Positions 47,517-55,375 of a stretch of 64,000 bases of DNA are shown here, piece after piece. Position numbers and translations under genes: made by a program. Under the pieces are notes generated by a model, which saw only the letters and a list, made by a program, of their open reading frames with translations, had not been told where the DNA came from and made no database searches. Each line of letters opens with the position of its first letter. Positions within the stretch are counted from its first letter, which is position 1. Source of the stretch: Nocardia mikamii NBRC 108933 (GTDB taxonomy: Bacteria > Actinomycetota > Actinomycetes > Mycobacteriales > Mycobacteriaceae); assembly GCF_001613505.1 (NCBI RefSeq), contig NZ_BDCM01000015.1:124001-188000 (forward strand), in the 5' to 3' direction.

Positions 47517-47699
47517 TCAGTCCGGAAGCAGGCCCATCATCGTGAGGATTCGGCCCGCGTAGCCGGAATCGATGCTCTCTTCGCTGACCAGCCGGGGCGG
47601 AATCCGAGGTGGCAGGCGCGCGGGAATGCCGCTAAGGTCGTTGCGTTCCACCGGCACGGTGCCGGTGGAGTTCTTCAACGGGGGTGGGCCGCATGGCAT
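47517..47699 (-). CDS. Possible small protein, 60 codons
   Basis: A minus-strand frame with coding-like codon use and a natural-looking ending (ESIDSGYAGRILTMMGLLPD). It overlaps the start of the plus-strand gene at 47693 and the palindrome at 47648, and no ribosome site is seen. It may be a small protein, a gene remnant, or chance. No family recognised. Confidence 0.22.
   Translation of the reverse strand: MPCGPPPLKNSTGTVPVERNDLSGIPARLPPRIPPRLVSEESIDSGYAGRILTMMGLLPD
47648..47668. promoter_or_regulatory. 21-nt palindrome before the 142-codon gene
   Basis: CCACCGGCAC-G-GTGCCGGTGG, perfect 10-bp arms, ends 24 nt before the ATG at 47693. It could be an operator or an RNA hairpin in the 5' leader. 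Confidence 0.4.
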
Positions 47700-48121
47700 T
47701 CCGTAAATCGACGATTCAGAAACAGCTGGCCGAGAAGCTGGCCGAATTCGCTCCTCCGGGTGAGCAGATGCAGCTGGCCTTCCAGGCGATAACCGGCCCG
47801 AGCCCGTGGGTGGACGATCTGCCCTACGTGCGGTTCGCGATGCTGTTCGTGCGCAAGTACTACTTCGTGGTGCTGACCAACACGTCGGTCGTCATCGTCG
47901 AGGCCAACAAGTGGACGGGCCGGCCCGCGAGCCTGGTCTGCGCCGAGCATTTCAGCACGGCCATGTTCACGGAGATGAAGATCAACCCGCTCTGGTCGAA
48001 GGTGTACTACCGCATGCCGCACACCGGAGCTCCCGAGCGCCTCAACGTGCATCGCCGCTGGCGCGAAGAACTCGACGCGCTGGTGTCGCGGCTTCCGCAG
48101 TTGGCAGATCTGGCCGCCTGA
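47693..48121 (+). CDS. Hypothetical cytoplasmic protein, 142 residues
   Basis: It starts MAFRKSTIQKQLAEKLAEFA, an amphipathic helix, followed by alternating beta-type stretches (YVRFAMLFVRKYYFVVLTNT; SVVIVEANKWTGRP) and a C-terminal helix (RRWREELDALVSRLPQLADL). The pattern recalls a PH-like fold, but I cannot assign a family. No signal peptide. The ATG at 47693 follows GGGGGTGGG; three more codons are open upstream. Downstream lies the regulator remnant and DUF397 gene. Confidence 0.7.
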   Translation: MAFRKSTIQKQLAEKLAEFAPPGEQMQLAFQAITGPSPWVDDLPYVRFAMLFVRKYYFVVLTNTSVVIVEANKWTGRPASLVCAEHFSTAMFTEMKINPLWSKVYYRMPHTGAPERLNVHRRWREELDALVSRLPQLADLAA

Positions 48122-48172
48122 GAGCAGGGGGGGGTTCATCGCCGCCGCTTCCGCGAATCGGATTGCAGGGAA

Positions 48173-48364
48173 ATGATCTTCGCGTCCGCGCTGCCGGTCG
48201 TAGTTCCGCCCGAATCCGTCGCGGTACGTCCGTGGTCCCCGCCGCAGCGCGCTACCGGATCAACTCTCCCGCGGCGGCAACTGGGCCGCTATCTGGTCGA
48301 GTGGCGCACACGCGCCGGGTACACCCAGGTGCGACCCGCTTCGGCGGGTGGCAAGGGAGCATGA
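48173..48364 (+). pseudogene. In-frame-deleted remnant of an XRE regulator (DUF397 partner)
   Basis: Sixty-three codons. The segment LPRRQLGRYLVEWRTRAGYTQ is the N-terminus usual for XRE regulators that pair with DUF397 proteins. The helix-turn-helix and the roughly 230 residues that should follow are gone; the frame jumps to VRPASAGGKGA and stops. The stop codon still overlaps the DUF397 start as ATGA, the normal arrangement of such pairs, so a clean internal deletion occurred. Confidence 0.6.
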
Positions 48365-48576
48365 GCAGCGTGAACGTTGACCTATCTGGCGCGAAGTGGT
48401 TCAAGAGCAGTCGCAGCCAGGGCGGCAAGGAGTGCGTCGAGGTCGCCTTCCTCGACCACGGCATGGTCGGCGTCCGTGACAGCAAGAACCCCTCCGGCCC
48501 CGCATTGATCTTCACCCCCGGCGAATGGAATGCCTTCGTCGGCGGCGCGAAAAGCGGCGTGTTCGACCGAGCGTGA
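48361..48576 (+). CDS. DUF397-domain protein
   Basis: A 71-residue protein that is one DUF397 domain (WFKSSRSQGGKECVEVAFLD, then VGVRDSKNPSGPALIFTPGEWNAF, in part). DUF397 proteins are small actinobacterial partners of XRE-type regulators, proposed to act as toxin-antitoxin-like or signalling modules. Here the partner survives only as the fragment just upstream, whose stop overlaps this ATG by four nt. AAGGGAGC is the ribosome site. It is either an orphan under another regulator's control or a decaying gene. Confidence 0.88.
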   Translation: MSSVNVDLSGAKWFKSSRSQGGKECVEVAFLDHGMVGVRDSKNPSGPALIFTPGEWNAFVGGAKSGVFDRA

Positions 48577-48597
48577 GCGTCCTGCACCCACCAGGTG

Positions 48598-49608
48598 TCA
48601 GGACTCTGCGACCTCGACCAGCTGCTTGCCGAGATTGCGGCCTTCGAAGACGGCGCGCAATGCGCTCGGCGCGGATTCCAGTCCCCTGCTGACGGTTTCG
48701 GCAATGGTGATCGCTCCTTGGGCCTGCCAGTCGCGCAATGCCGTGAACGCCTCCGGAAAACGGTCGAGGTAATCGAGGAAGATGAACCCTTCCATGCGCG
48801 CTCGATCCAGCGCCAGCCTCATATAGTTCCGCGGCCCGCACGGCGGATCGGCACCCTCATAACCGGACGAGATCGCCCCGGCCAGGACGACACGTGCGCG
48901 CGGGGCCAGGTGCGCCAGACCGTATTCGAGAATACGGCCGCCGACACCGTCGAAGAAGACGTCGACACCGTTGGGGGCGAGATCGGTCAAACAGGCATCG
49001 ATATCGTCGTGCTTATAGTCGAGGGCGGCATCCAGACCCGCGTGGTCGATGATCCAGGAGCACTTCTCCGGTCCGCCGGCGATTCCGATGACCTTGCAGC
49101 CCAATGCCTTTGCTATTTGCCCCGCGATGGACCCGGTGATACCGGCCGCCGCCGAAACCAGCACCGTCTGCCCCGGCTCGGGACGGCCGATATCGGTCAT
49201 ACCGAAGTACGCGGTCAAACCCGGCGGTCCGAACAAACTCAGCATCGATGGAGGCGGCACACCGTCGGGCACACGATTCAACCCGAACAACCCACCGGCC
49301 GACCGAACGACATAGTCCTGCCACCCCACCATTCCCGCGACCCAGCTACCCACCGGAAAATCCGGGTCGTTCGAGCGAACCACCTGCCCCACACCACTGC
49401 CACGCATCACCGCGCCGATCGGCACGGCGTCGATATAGTTGTCGGACTCGTTGAGCCAGCCCCGCTGTGTGGGATCGATCCCGAGCCAGTGCACCCGAAT
49501 CAGGGCCTCACCGGGCCCCGGAACCGGCACCGGCACATCCCTCAACTCGAAATCCTCGTCCCGCAGTGCCCCTATCGGCCGTCGCCGCAGCACCCATTGC
49601 CTGTTCAC
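48598..49608 (-). CDS. Zinc-free MDR NAD(P)H reductase (PTGR/CurA type)
   Basis: A 336-residue medium-chain reductase of the prostaglandin reductase / curcumin reductase group. It lacks zinc ligands and has the cofactor loop SAAAGITGSIAGQIAKALGC and GIAGGPEKCSWI. It should reduce activated double bonds such as those of enones, using NADPH. I place the start at the GTG of VNRQWVLRRRP (49608), after GGTGGAC, which gives the usual family length; the frame is open 71 codons further upstream with no family features. It is divergent from the Rpn-like gene. Confidence 0.82.
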   Translation of the reverse strand: MNRQWVLRRRPIGALRDEDFELRDVPVPVPGPGEALIRVHWLGIDPTQRGWLNESDNYIDAVPIGAVMRGSGVGQVVRSNDPDFPVGSWVAGMVGWQDYVVRSAGGLFGLNRVPDGVPPPSMLSLFGPPGLTAYFGMTDIGRPEPGQTVLVSAAAGITGSIAGQIAKALGCKVIGIAGGPEKCSWIIDHAGLDAALDYKHDDIDACLTDLAPNGVDVFFDGVGGRILEYGLAHLAPRARVVLAGAISSGYEGADPPCGPRNYMRLALDRARMEGFIFLDYLDRFPEAFTALRDWQAQGAITIAETVSRGLESAPSALRAVFEGRNLGKQLVEVAES

Positions 49609-49861
49609 CGCGTCCACCACCGGGCGATAGTAGATCGCCCGGCACCCGCCGCTCGACCCCTTTTCCGCCCACGCGGCAGCGCACGACATTCGATTGCCGC
49701 TCGAGCGGTGGGAGCCGGTCTCGCCCGCTGCGGCTTGGGCACCGCCACACCGGTATTTTGCTGAATGTTGTTCGTGTACAACTCGTTTCGGCGCTCGACG
49801 TGTTACGTCAATTGGGCGCATGGTCTACAAATGAACCCCTCCGGCTGTCGTAGCCTCGAGG

Positions 49862-49867
49862 TAGCTT
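49862..49867 (+). promoter_or_regulatory. -10 element for a possibly leaderless rpn-like transcript
   Basis: TAGCTT lies seven nt before the ATG at 49875, with no ribosome site in between. The gap 49609-49874 is otherwise without features, though A/T-rich near 49760-49840. Confidence 0.35.
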
Positions 49868-49874
49868 CGCGTCC

Positions 49875-50564
49875 ATGCCCGCCAACCCGTCGAATCCGCA
49901 CGACGCCTACTTCCGGCGCGTACTGAGCCGCCCCGCCGATGCCGCGTGCGAACTCCGCGCGGCGCTCCCGGCGGCCGTCACCGACCGGATCGACTGGGAC
50001 ACATTACGTTTGCAGTCCGGCAGCTTCGTCTCCGCAGATCTGCGCTCCCGCTACAGCGACCTGCTCTACCGCACCCGCCTCGACGGCCATCCCGCCTACA
50101 TCTACTTGTTGATCGAACACCAAAGCCGCAGCGACCATTTCATGGCCCTGCGCATCTTGGAATACGTCGTCAACATCTGGAACCAGCACCGGAATCATCG
50201 ACCCGAAGAGCGCACCCTGCCCGCCGTCATTCCACTGGTCGTGCACAACAACCACAGCGGCCGCCGCTGGAACGCTCCGACAGAAGTCGCCGATCTGGTG
50301 CCCGTGATCGACCAACTCGGACCACCAGCGAAGGAGATATTCGTGACCACAGCAGAACGGCTCCGCGCAGAGGGCGAAGCACGCGGCGAGGCACGCGGCG
50401 AGGCACGCGGCCGCGCAGAAGCACTGCTCGAACTGCTCACCCTCAAATTCGCTCCACTACCCACGCACATCACCGAGACCGTCCACTCGGGCACCACCGA
50501 GCAAGTACGCACCTGGACAGCACGCGTCCTCACCGCGACCACACTGGACGAAATCTTCACCTGA
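49875..50564 (+). CDS. Rpn-family nuclease/putative transposase with internal deletion
   Basis: A 229-residue Rpn (recombination-promoting nuclease, PD-(D/E)XK) relative. The N-terminal half is normal (PHDAYFRRVLSRPADAACEL; DLLYRTRLDG; YLLIEHQSRSDHFMALRILE). In whole members about 100 residues separate the RRWNAPTE motif from the C-terminal helix; here RRWNAPTEVADLVPVIDQLGPP joins them directly, so the middle is deleted in frame. The end holds the family's EARGEARGEARGRAEALLEL run. Catalytic residues in the first half seem present, but activity is doubtful. A second copy of the C-terminal part lies 100 bp downstream. Confidence 0.7.
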   Translation: MPANPSNPHDAYFRRVLSRPADAACELRAALPAAVTDRIDWDTLRLQSGSFVSADLRSRYSDLLYRTRLDGHPAYIYLLIEHQSRSDHFMALRILEYVVNIWNQHRNHRPEERTLPAVIPLVVHNNHSGRRWNAPTEVADLVPVIDQLGPPAKEIFVTTAERLRAEGEARGEARGEARGRAEALLELLTLKFAPLPTHITETVHSGTTEQVRTWTARVLTATTLDEIFT

Positions 50565-50610
50565 CCCGCCTCATGGAACGCTCGAGGTCCGGGGCCGCTC
50601 TCTCTCCGGC

Positions 50611-50952
50611 TGCGGGGAGAAAGCACAGTTCCAGGCCGTCATCGCCTACGTGATGACCGTCAGCGACATCTCGGAAGTTGATCTACTCCCGTTGGTCGAT
50701 CAGCTCGGACCGCCAGCCAAGGAGGCAATCGTGACCACTGCCGAACGGCTCCGCGCCGAAGGAGAAGCACGCGGACGCGCCGAAGGAGAAGCACGCGGAC
50801 GCGCCGAAGCGCTCACCGAACAGCTCACCGTCAAATTCGGCCCACTGCCCACTCACATCATCGAGACCGTCCACGCGGCCACTCCCGAGCAAGTACGCAC
50901 CTGGTCAGCCCGCATCCTCACCGCGACCACCCTGGACGAAATACTCGCCTGA
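50611..50952 (+). pseudogene. C-terminal fragment of a second Rpn-family copy
   Basis: About 113 codons, from GEKAQFQAVIAYVMTVSDIS onward, match the C-terminal third of Rpn proteins. The last 85 are about 80% identical to the end of the gene upstream (VDQLGPPAKE, VTTAERLRAEGEARG, PLPTHI-ETVH, VRTWSARILTATTLDEIL). No start codon gives the nuclease half. The ATG at 50653 or GTG at 50650 could yield a short protein, but this looks like a remnant. It contains the FQAV-YV stretch that the upstream copy has lost. Confidence 0.6.
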
Positions 50953-50971
50953 TCCCGCCGCCGCCCACCCC

Positions 50972-51664
50972 CTACTGCGCGGGGCGGAGTTCCACGCAGC
51001 ATTCGCCGGCGGTCGGTGCCAGCACCGCTTCGAGCGTCTCGGCCTTCAGGCCCGACAGGACTCCGCGCAGATAGGCGTGGTTGAGGCCGCAGACCAGGCC
51101 GGGGGCTTGCATGGCGAGGGGGTGGAAGGGGCAGTTGCGCAGGCGTAGGCAGTTCATCGGATCGCGGCTGGGTTCGAAGCCCTGGTCGGACAGGATCGAC
51201 TGGACCACCGTGAGGGCGCGCTCGACGCCGAGGCGGCCGGGGCGTAAACGCTCGCGAGCGTTGTGGCCCAAGGTGTTTCCGCGTTCGGCCGCCACCCGTT
51301 CGGCCGCGTCGCGCGCCGTTTCGCCGGCGCTCTCGGCCAGCACCGCATCCATCAGGATTTCGGCCAGCACTTCGTGACGGCGTTCGGGGATGTTCACCCG
51401 TACCTCGGCGTCGGTGGGCTCGTACACCTTGGGCGCGCGGCCGACGCGGCGCAGGCCGCTGGTCTGTTCGTAGCGTGCCTGGAGGAGTCCGGCGGCGACG
51501 AGTTTGTCCAGATGGAAGGCAGCCAGTTTCCGCGAGATACCGACCCGTTCGGCCGCTTCGTCACGAGTCACCGGCCGCCGGGCGGCGCGGATGAATCTGT
51601 ACATGCCGCGCCGCAGTTCATCGTCGAGCACCGCGACCGCACCGATCGCCGAATCGCTGGTCAT
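50972..51664 (-). CDS. Winged-helix regulator with conserved Cys cluster (SufR/ArsR-like)
   Basis: A 230-residue regulator. The winged helix (about 10-85: AVLDDELRRGMYRFIRAARR; RDEAAERVGISRKLAAFHLD; KLVAAGLLQARYEQ) is of the ArsR/SufR type. The C-terminal half has Cys residues in CLRLRNCPFHPLA, VCGLNHAY and GECCVEL, a pattern suited to an FeS cluster or metal, as in SufR-like sensors. ATG 51664 (MTSDSAIGAV) is chosen; upstream codons lie in the promoter gap. It is divergent from the DUF2231-folE operon and probably binds the palindrome at 51743. Confidence 0.75.
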   Translation of the reverse strand: MTSDSAIGAVAVLDDELRRGMYRFIRAARRPVTRDEAAERVGISRKLAAFHLDKLVAAGLLQARYEQTSGLRRVGRAPKVYEPTDAEVRVNIPERRHEVLAEILMDAVLAESAGETARDAAERVAAERGNTLGHNARERLRPGRLGVERALTVVQSILSDQGFEPSRDPMNCLRLRNCPFHPLAMQAPGLVCGLNHAYLRGVLSGLKAETLEAVLAPTAGECCVELRPAQ

Positions 51665-51729
51665 GCGACCACGATAACGCCTAATCACATGGGCTGAAAG
51701 ATCGATCACACCGATTCACGGGCGTTGCA

Positions 51730-51772
51730 TTGACCACCGATACAGTTTCACCAATACTTATTGGCGAAACTG
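51730..51772 (+). promoter_or_regulatory. Promoter and 30-bp palindromic operator of the DUF2231-folE operon
   Basis: -35 TTGACC (51730-51735), 17-nt spacer, -10 AATACT (51753-51758). A near-perfect palindrome, CAGTTTCACCAATA-CT-TATTGGCGAAACTG with one mismatch in 14 pairs (51743-51772), covers the -10. The repressor encoded next door is the obvious binder. Confidence 0.75.
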
Positions 51773-51797
51773 AACCTCGACCGAGGAGGGTGGAGTC

Positions 51798-52322
51798 ATG
51801 GCGGATGATGTCGTGACCGGAGATACGGAGCAGGCCAAACAACCCGTCAGTGCCGCACTGGCCGGACCGTACGGGCATCCGTTCCACCCGATCCTGGTGA
51901 CGGTGCCGATCGGGGCGTGGATCGCGAGCCTCGTCTTCGACATCGGCTCCCATATCGTCGACGACCCGCAGTTCCTCGCCCGCGGGGCCGAATGGCTGGT
52001 GGCGATCGGCGTGCTCGGCGCCTTGGCCGCCGCCTCGATCGGCTTTCTCGACCTGTTCGCCATCCCGTCCGGCACGCCCGCGTTCCGCACCGGACTGACG
52101 CATATGAGCCTGAATCTGGTCATCACCGTCGCCTATGCACTGAACTTCTGGTGGCGGACCGCGGCCGGCACCGATCGTGCGACACCTGTCGGGCCCCTGG
52201 TCCTGTCGATCGCATCCCTGCTCGTGCTGGGCATATCCGGATATCTCGGCGGCAAACTCGCCTACCGCTACGGCGTGCGAGTCGCCGGCGAAACCACCCA
52301 GGCCACCGGCTACCGCCGCTGA
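51798..52322 (+). CDS. DUF2231-family membrane protein
   Basis: A 174-residue protein with four predicted membrane helices (about 30-50, 65-90, 100-120, 130-155). It has the DUF2231 signature GHPFHPILVTVPIGAW, a conserved His-Pro pattern that might bind haem or metal. Function unknown. ATG 51798 follows GAGGAGGGTGGAGTC, a strong ribosome site. First gene of an operon with a second membrane protein and GTP cyclohydrolase I, under the palindromic operator. Confidence 0.88.
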   Translation: MADDVVTGDTEQAKQPVSAALAGPYGHPFHPILVTVPIGAWIASLVFDIGSHIVDDPQFLARGAEWLVAIGVLGALAAASIGFLDLFAIPSGTPAFRTGLTHMSLNLVITVAYALNFWWRTAAGTDRATPVGPLVLSIASLLVLGISGYLGGKLAYRYGVRVAGETTQATGYRR

Positions 52323-52350
52323 CCTTTCCTTCTCACCTTCGGGAGTCATC

Positions 52351-52809
52351 ATGGGCATCGCAGCTCTGGTCCTCTGGCTGCTCACCGCCGGCGGAGGGTT
52401 CTTCCTGCTCGCCACCTGGATCGCCAAAGGCGGTGCACGACAACCAAGTTCGAGTCATCTGCCGCCACCGGTGGTCTTCGGGCACTTCCTGCTCGCCGCC
52501 GCCGGTCTCGTGGTGTGGATCATCTACCTGGTCATCGACGACGACGCCCTCGCGTGGGTCGGATTCGCCCTGCTCGTGCCCGTCGCGCTGCTCGGATTCG
52601 TCATGTTCTTCCGCTGGCTACCGGTATTCCGCGCCCGCACCGCGAACCAGGCCACCGACCACGCGGCGGCAAACCTTGCCGGGGCACACGAGGCCGCAGA
52701 GCCCGCCGAGCGGCATTTCCCGGTGGCGATCGTGGGCGGACACGGCGTCCTGGCCGTCGCGACGCTCGTGCTCGTGCTGCTCACGGCTCTCGGCGTCGGT
52801 GGGAGCTAG
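52351..52809 (+). CDS. Small four-helix membrane protein
   Basis: A 152-residue protein with four predicted membrane helices: MGIAALVLWLLTAGGGFFLL, VVFGHFLLAAAGLVVWIIYL, VGFALLVPVALLGFVMFF and, after a soluble loop (about 95-125), VAIVGGHGVLAVATLVLVLL. Two His residues sit in or near helices (FGHFL, GGHGVL) and may face the His of the DUF2231 partner. I cannot name a family. ATG 52351 follows GGGAG. Its stop is directly before the folE start, with one base between. Confidence 0.8.
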   Translation: MGIAALVLWLLTAGGGFFLLATWIAKGGARQPSSSHLPPPVVFGHFLLAAAGLVVWIIYLVIDDDALAWVGFALLVPVALLGFVMFFRWLPVFRARTANQATDHAAANLAGAHEAAEPAERHFPVAIVGGHGVLAVATLVLVLLTALGVGGS

Positions 52810-52810
52810 C

Positions 52811-53404
52811 GTGTCCGTCCCCGCGTTACACGTCGTCCACGACACCGGCGCCATCGACCTCGCGGTCGCCGAGGATGCCGCTCGCACCTTCCTCACCGCG
52901 CTGGGCGTCAACCTCGACAGCGAACATCTGCGGGCCACTCCGGGCCGGATGGCTCGCGCCTACGCCGAACTGTTCACCCCGCGCTCGTTCGACCTGACCA
53001 CCTTCCCCAACGAGGAAGGCTACGACGAACTCGTGCTCGCCCGGCGCATCCCGCTGCGTTCGGTCTGCGAACACCATCTGCTGCCGTTCGTGGGCGTGGC
53101 CCACGTCGGGTATCTGCCCGGCGAGCGCATTCTCGGGCTGTCGAAGCTGGCCCGCATCGTCGAACATTTCTCCCGCCGGCCGCAGGTGCAGGAGCGCCTG
53201 ACCAAACAGATCGCCGACTGGCTCACCGAACACCTCGAGCCCAAGGGCGTCGGCGTGGTCATCGAGGCCGAACACACCTGCATGACCCTGCGCGGCGTCC
53301 AGGCCGCGGGCACGACCACGGTCACCTCGACCCTGCTGGGCACACTGCGCGAAGACGCCCGCTCTCGTCAGGAGTTCTTCTCCCTCACCGGAATCGCCCC
53401 CTGA
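52811..53404 (+). CDS. folE: GTP cyclohydrolase I (FolE)
   Basis: A 197-residue type I GTP cyclohydrolase, which makes dihydroneopterin triphosphate from GTP for folate or pterin synthesis. Zinc ligands: Cys86 and His89 in RSVCEHHLLPF, and the Cys in EAEHTCMTLRG. VGYLPGERILGLSKLARIVE, in part, and RPQVQERLTKQIADWL complete the signature. GTG 52811 follows GGGAG by five nt. It sits in an operon with membrane proteins under a Cys-type regulator, not with folP/folB/folK, so it is probably a second, condition-specific FolE; the housekeeping copy should be elsewhere. Confidence 0.95.
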   Translation: MSVPALHVVHDTGAIDLAVAEDAARTFLTALGVNLDSEHLRATPGRMARAYAELFTPRSFDLTTFPNEEGYDELVLARRIPLRSVCEHHLLPFVGVAHVGYLPGERILGLSKLARIVEHFSRRPQVQERLTKQIADWLTEHLEPKGVGVVIEAEHTCMTLRGVQAAGTTTVTSTLLGTLREDARSRQEFFSLTGIAP

Positions 53405-53412
53405 GGCGAGCG

Positions 53413-53901
53413 TCAGCCGCCGGGTCGGGCACCAGCCACGGCGTATGCGACCGCCTCGGCCGCATCCGCCGCCCGGTGGCTCCCCTCGATCGTTCGGCCG
53501 TCGGCATCGAGAATCTGCCATCCACCGATCGACACCACCGGCACGTCCCCACGTCGATTGGCGAGTGCCAATTCCGACAGCGTTCCCCAGGAACCGCCCA
53601 CCACGATCACCGCGTCAGCCGAGCGGACCAGAATCGCGTTGCGCGCCTCACCCATATCCGTGTACACGACGGCGGAGAGACCGTCACACACACCCGCGCG
53701 GTCGGTGTCCGGCCGGACCCCGATCACCAGGCCGCCTTCGGCCGACGCGCCCTCGGCGACCGCCGCCATCACCCCGCTTCCGCCGCCGCACAACACGACC
53801 GCACCCGCCCGAGCCAACAGCCGGCCGACCTCCCGCGCGGTATCGGCCTCGGTGTCGGTGCAGTCGCGCGGCCCGCAGACCGCGACCTGAACAGGGGACA
53901 T
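53413..53901 (-). CDS. SLOG-superfamily protein (TIGR00725/LOG-like)
   Basis: A 162-residue Rossmann-type protein of the TIGR00725 group. It has VAVCGPRDCTDTEADTAREVG, in part, VVLCGGGSGVMAAVAEGA, and VVGGSWGTLSELALA. These are the nucleotide-binding GGGxGxM and GG-x-GT-xxE features shared with LOG and DprA families; the PGG of cytokinin-activating LOG enzymes is changed to VGG. A nucleotide-processing role is likely but the substrate is unknown. ATG 53901 begins MSPVQVAVCG; the open frame upstream overlaps the Hsp70-like gene without matching. It converges on folE, eight nt apart. Confidence 0.85.
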   Translation of the reverse strand: MSPVQVAVCGPRDCTDTEADTAREVGRLLARAGAVVLCGGGSGVMAAVAEGASAEGGLVIGVRPDTDRAGVCDGLSAVVYTDMGEARNAILVRSADAVIVVGGSWGTLSELALANRRGDVPVVSIGGWQILDADGRTIEGSHRAADAAEAVAYAVAGARPGG

Positions 53902-53986
53902 CTCGCACACTCCTCGGGCCTGCCGACAGGTGATGAACAGGCTAATCCGATTCGCGGAACCGCCTACTGCGGCAGCGGCGAAACCC

Positions 53987-55375
53987 CTACTGCCGAGGGG
54001 GGAACGGCGGCAGCAGCGGCGGGATGGTCGGCACCACGATCGGCGGCAGGCCCGGGACGACGATGGTCGGCGGCCCCGGCGGCGCAGATGTGGTCGTGGT
54101 GGTCGGCGCCTGCCAGTTCGGAGTGGGCGCGGCCAGCGAGGCATTGGTGGCATCGGTGGTCGGCGCGACCGACGGGGCCGCGGAGGCGAGCGGCGGCGCG
54201 GCGGGAACCGAACTGGAGGCGGAGCTGTTGCTCTGGGAATCGCCGCGGAGAACCGATTGGCCCCAGCCGAGCCCGATCCCGAGCGCGGCGACCACGACCA
54301 GCGCACCGACCGCCACCCCCGCCACGCTCAACTCCCGGCGACGACCGGCACCGACGGCACCCATCTTGCTGCCGAGGGTGCTCGTGGCGCGGGCTTTGTT
54401 CCGCTTGCGCGCGCGTCGCAGGGCATCCTCGGACAACCACACCGGCGCCAATTGCACGGTGTCGTCGGCGGATCCGGGCCCGGGAGCCGGGAGAACGGGC
54501 GCGGGTGCGGCCACCTGGGCGGGGCGGGCGAGCAGTGCCGCGCCGCGCACGATCACCGTCTCCGGGTCGGCGGGCACCAGCACCGGCATCCCCATCCACC
54601 GCTCCAGAATGCGCGCGATCAGAGGAATCCGGGCGCAACCGCCGATCACGAAGACCGCCTGCACGGCCTGTTCGGAGCGCATCATCACATCGCGGGTCAT
54701 GCGGGCCGAGGATTCGACGGCGAGCATGATCAGCGCTTCGAAGTTCTCCTGCGACAACAACACCAGGCCGTGCTCGGACGGCACCGCGACCGCCGTGGTA
54801 CTCGACAGCTGCTCCTTGGCCTGCCGGCACACGCCGTCCAGCGCGGCCAAACCCTGTGCGGTGGGCGGATGTTCGATCCGGCCGGAAGCGATCTGCTGTT
54901 CGCGGATCAGCGAATCCAGATAGTCGCCGCTGATATCGCTGGTGCGCTCGCTGTGGCTCACCTTTCCGGACTCGACGTCGATCACGCTGACCGAGAGGCC
55001 GGAACTGCCGATGTCGTAGAGCGCGACCGTGCGATAGCCCTGCAGTTCACCGGTGGCGCGCAAGAATTCCCGCGCCGCCGCGACCTCGGGCACGAGCTCG
55101 TAGTTGGTGAGCTGGCGGCGCGCGAGGGCGCCCCGCAGCGTGCGCGCATGTTGTTCGTTGCGATAGGCCAGCGCGGTCGCGGCGATCTCGGGCGCGGAAC
55201 CGAAAACGGCGCCGACGGTTTCGGCGGCCACATCGTCCATGGACTGCTGTTCGCCGACCGGCATCGCCTGCACGTCGAAGGCGGTCGAGACGAATCGTTC
55301 GGCGGAGTTACCGGGATGTGGGATCGCGACGCGAACGGCGCCGGCCCCCACCGAAACTCCCAGTACCGAACTCAT
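53987..55375 (-). CDS. Membrane-anchored Hsp70-like protein, third copy
   Basis: A 462-residue relative of the ini-locus protein at 24295. The nucleotide-binding fold is recognisable: MSSVLGVSVGAGAVRVAI, VALYDIGSSGLSVSVIDVES, and QAVFVIGGCARIPLIARILE, with AADPETVIVRGAALLA-like end (read VPADPETVIVRGAALL). The peptide-binding domain is absent. A basic segment (KRNKAR, RRRE) leads to one membrane helix (about 350-372, VAGVAVGALVVVAALGIGLG) and an outer Ala/Ser/Thr/Pro tail. It is transcribed on its own. It may sense or hold membrane or wall proteins; that is inference. Confidence 0.8.
   Translation of the reverse strand: MSSVLGVSVGAGAVRVAIPHPGNSAERFVSTAFDVQAMPVGEQQSMDDVAAETVGAVFGSAPEIAATALAYRNEQHARTLRGALARRQLTNYELVPEVAAAREFLRATGELQGYRTVALYDIGSSGLSVSVIDVESGKVSHSERTSDISGDYLDSLIREQQIASGRIEHPPTAQGLAALDGVCRQAKEQLSSTTAVAVPSEHGLVLLSQENFEALIMLAVESSARMTRDVMMRSEQAVQAVFVIGGCARIPLIARILERWMGMPVLVPADPETVIVRGAALLARPAQVAAPAPVLPAPGPGSADDTVQLAPVWLSEDALRRARKRNKARATSTLGSKMGAVGAGRRRELSVAGVAVGALVVVAALGIGLGWGQSVLRGDSQSNSSASSSVPAAPPLASAAPSVAPTTDATNASLAAPTPNWQAPTTTTTSAPPGPPTIVVPGLPPIVVPTIPPLLPPFPPRQ

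Noticed and set aside
49875..50952. Insertion sequence, since Rpn proteins are often annotated as transposases
   Set aside because: No terminal inverted repeats or target duplication; Rpn proteins are nucleases that do not form an IS.
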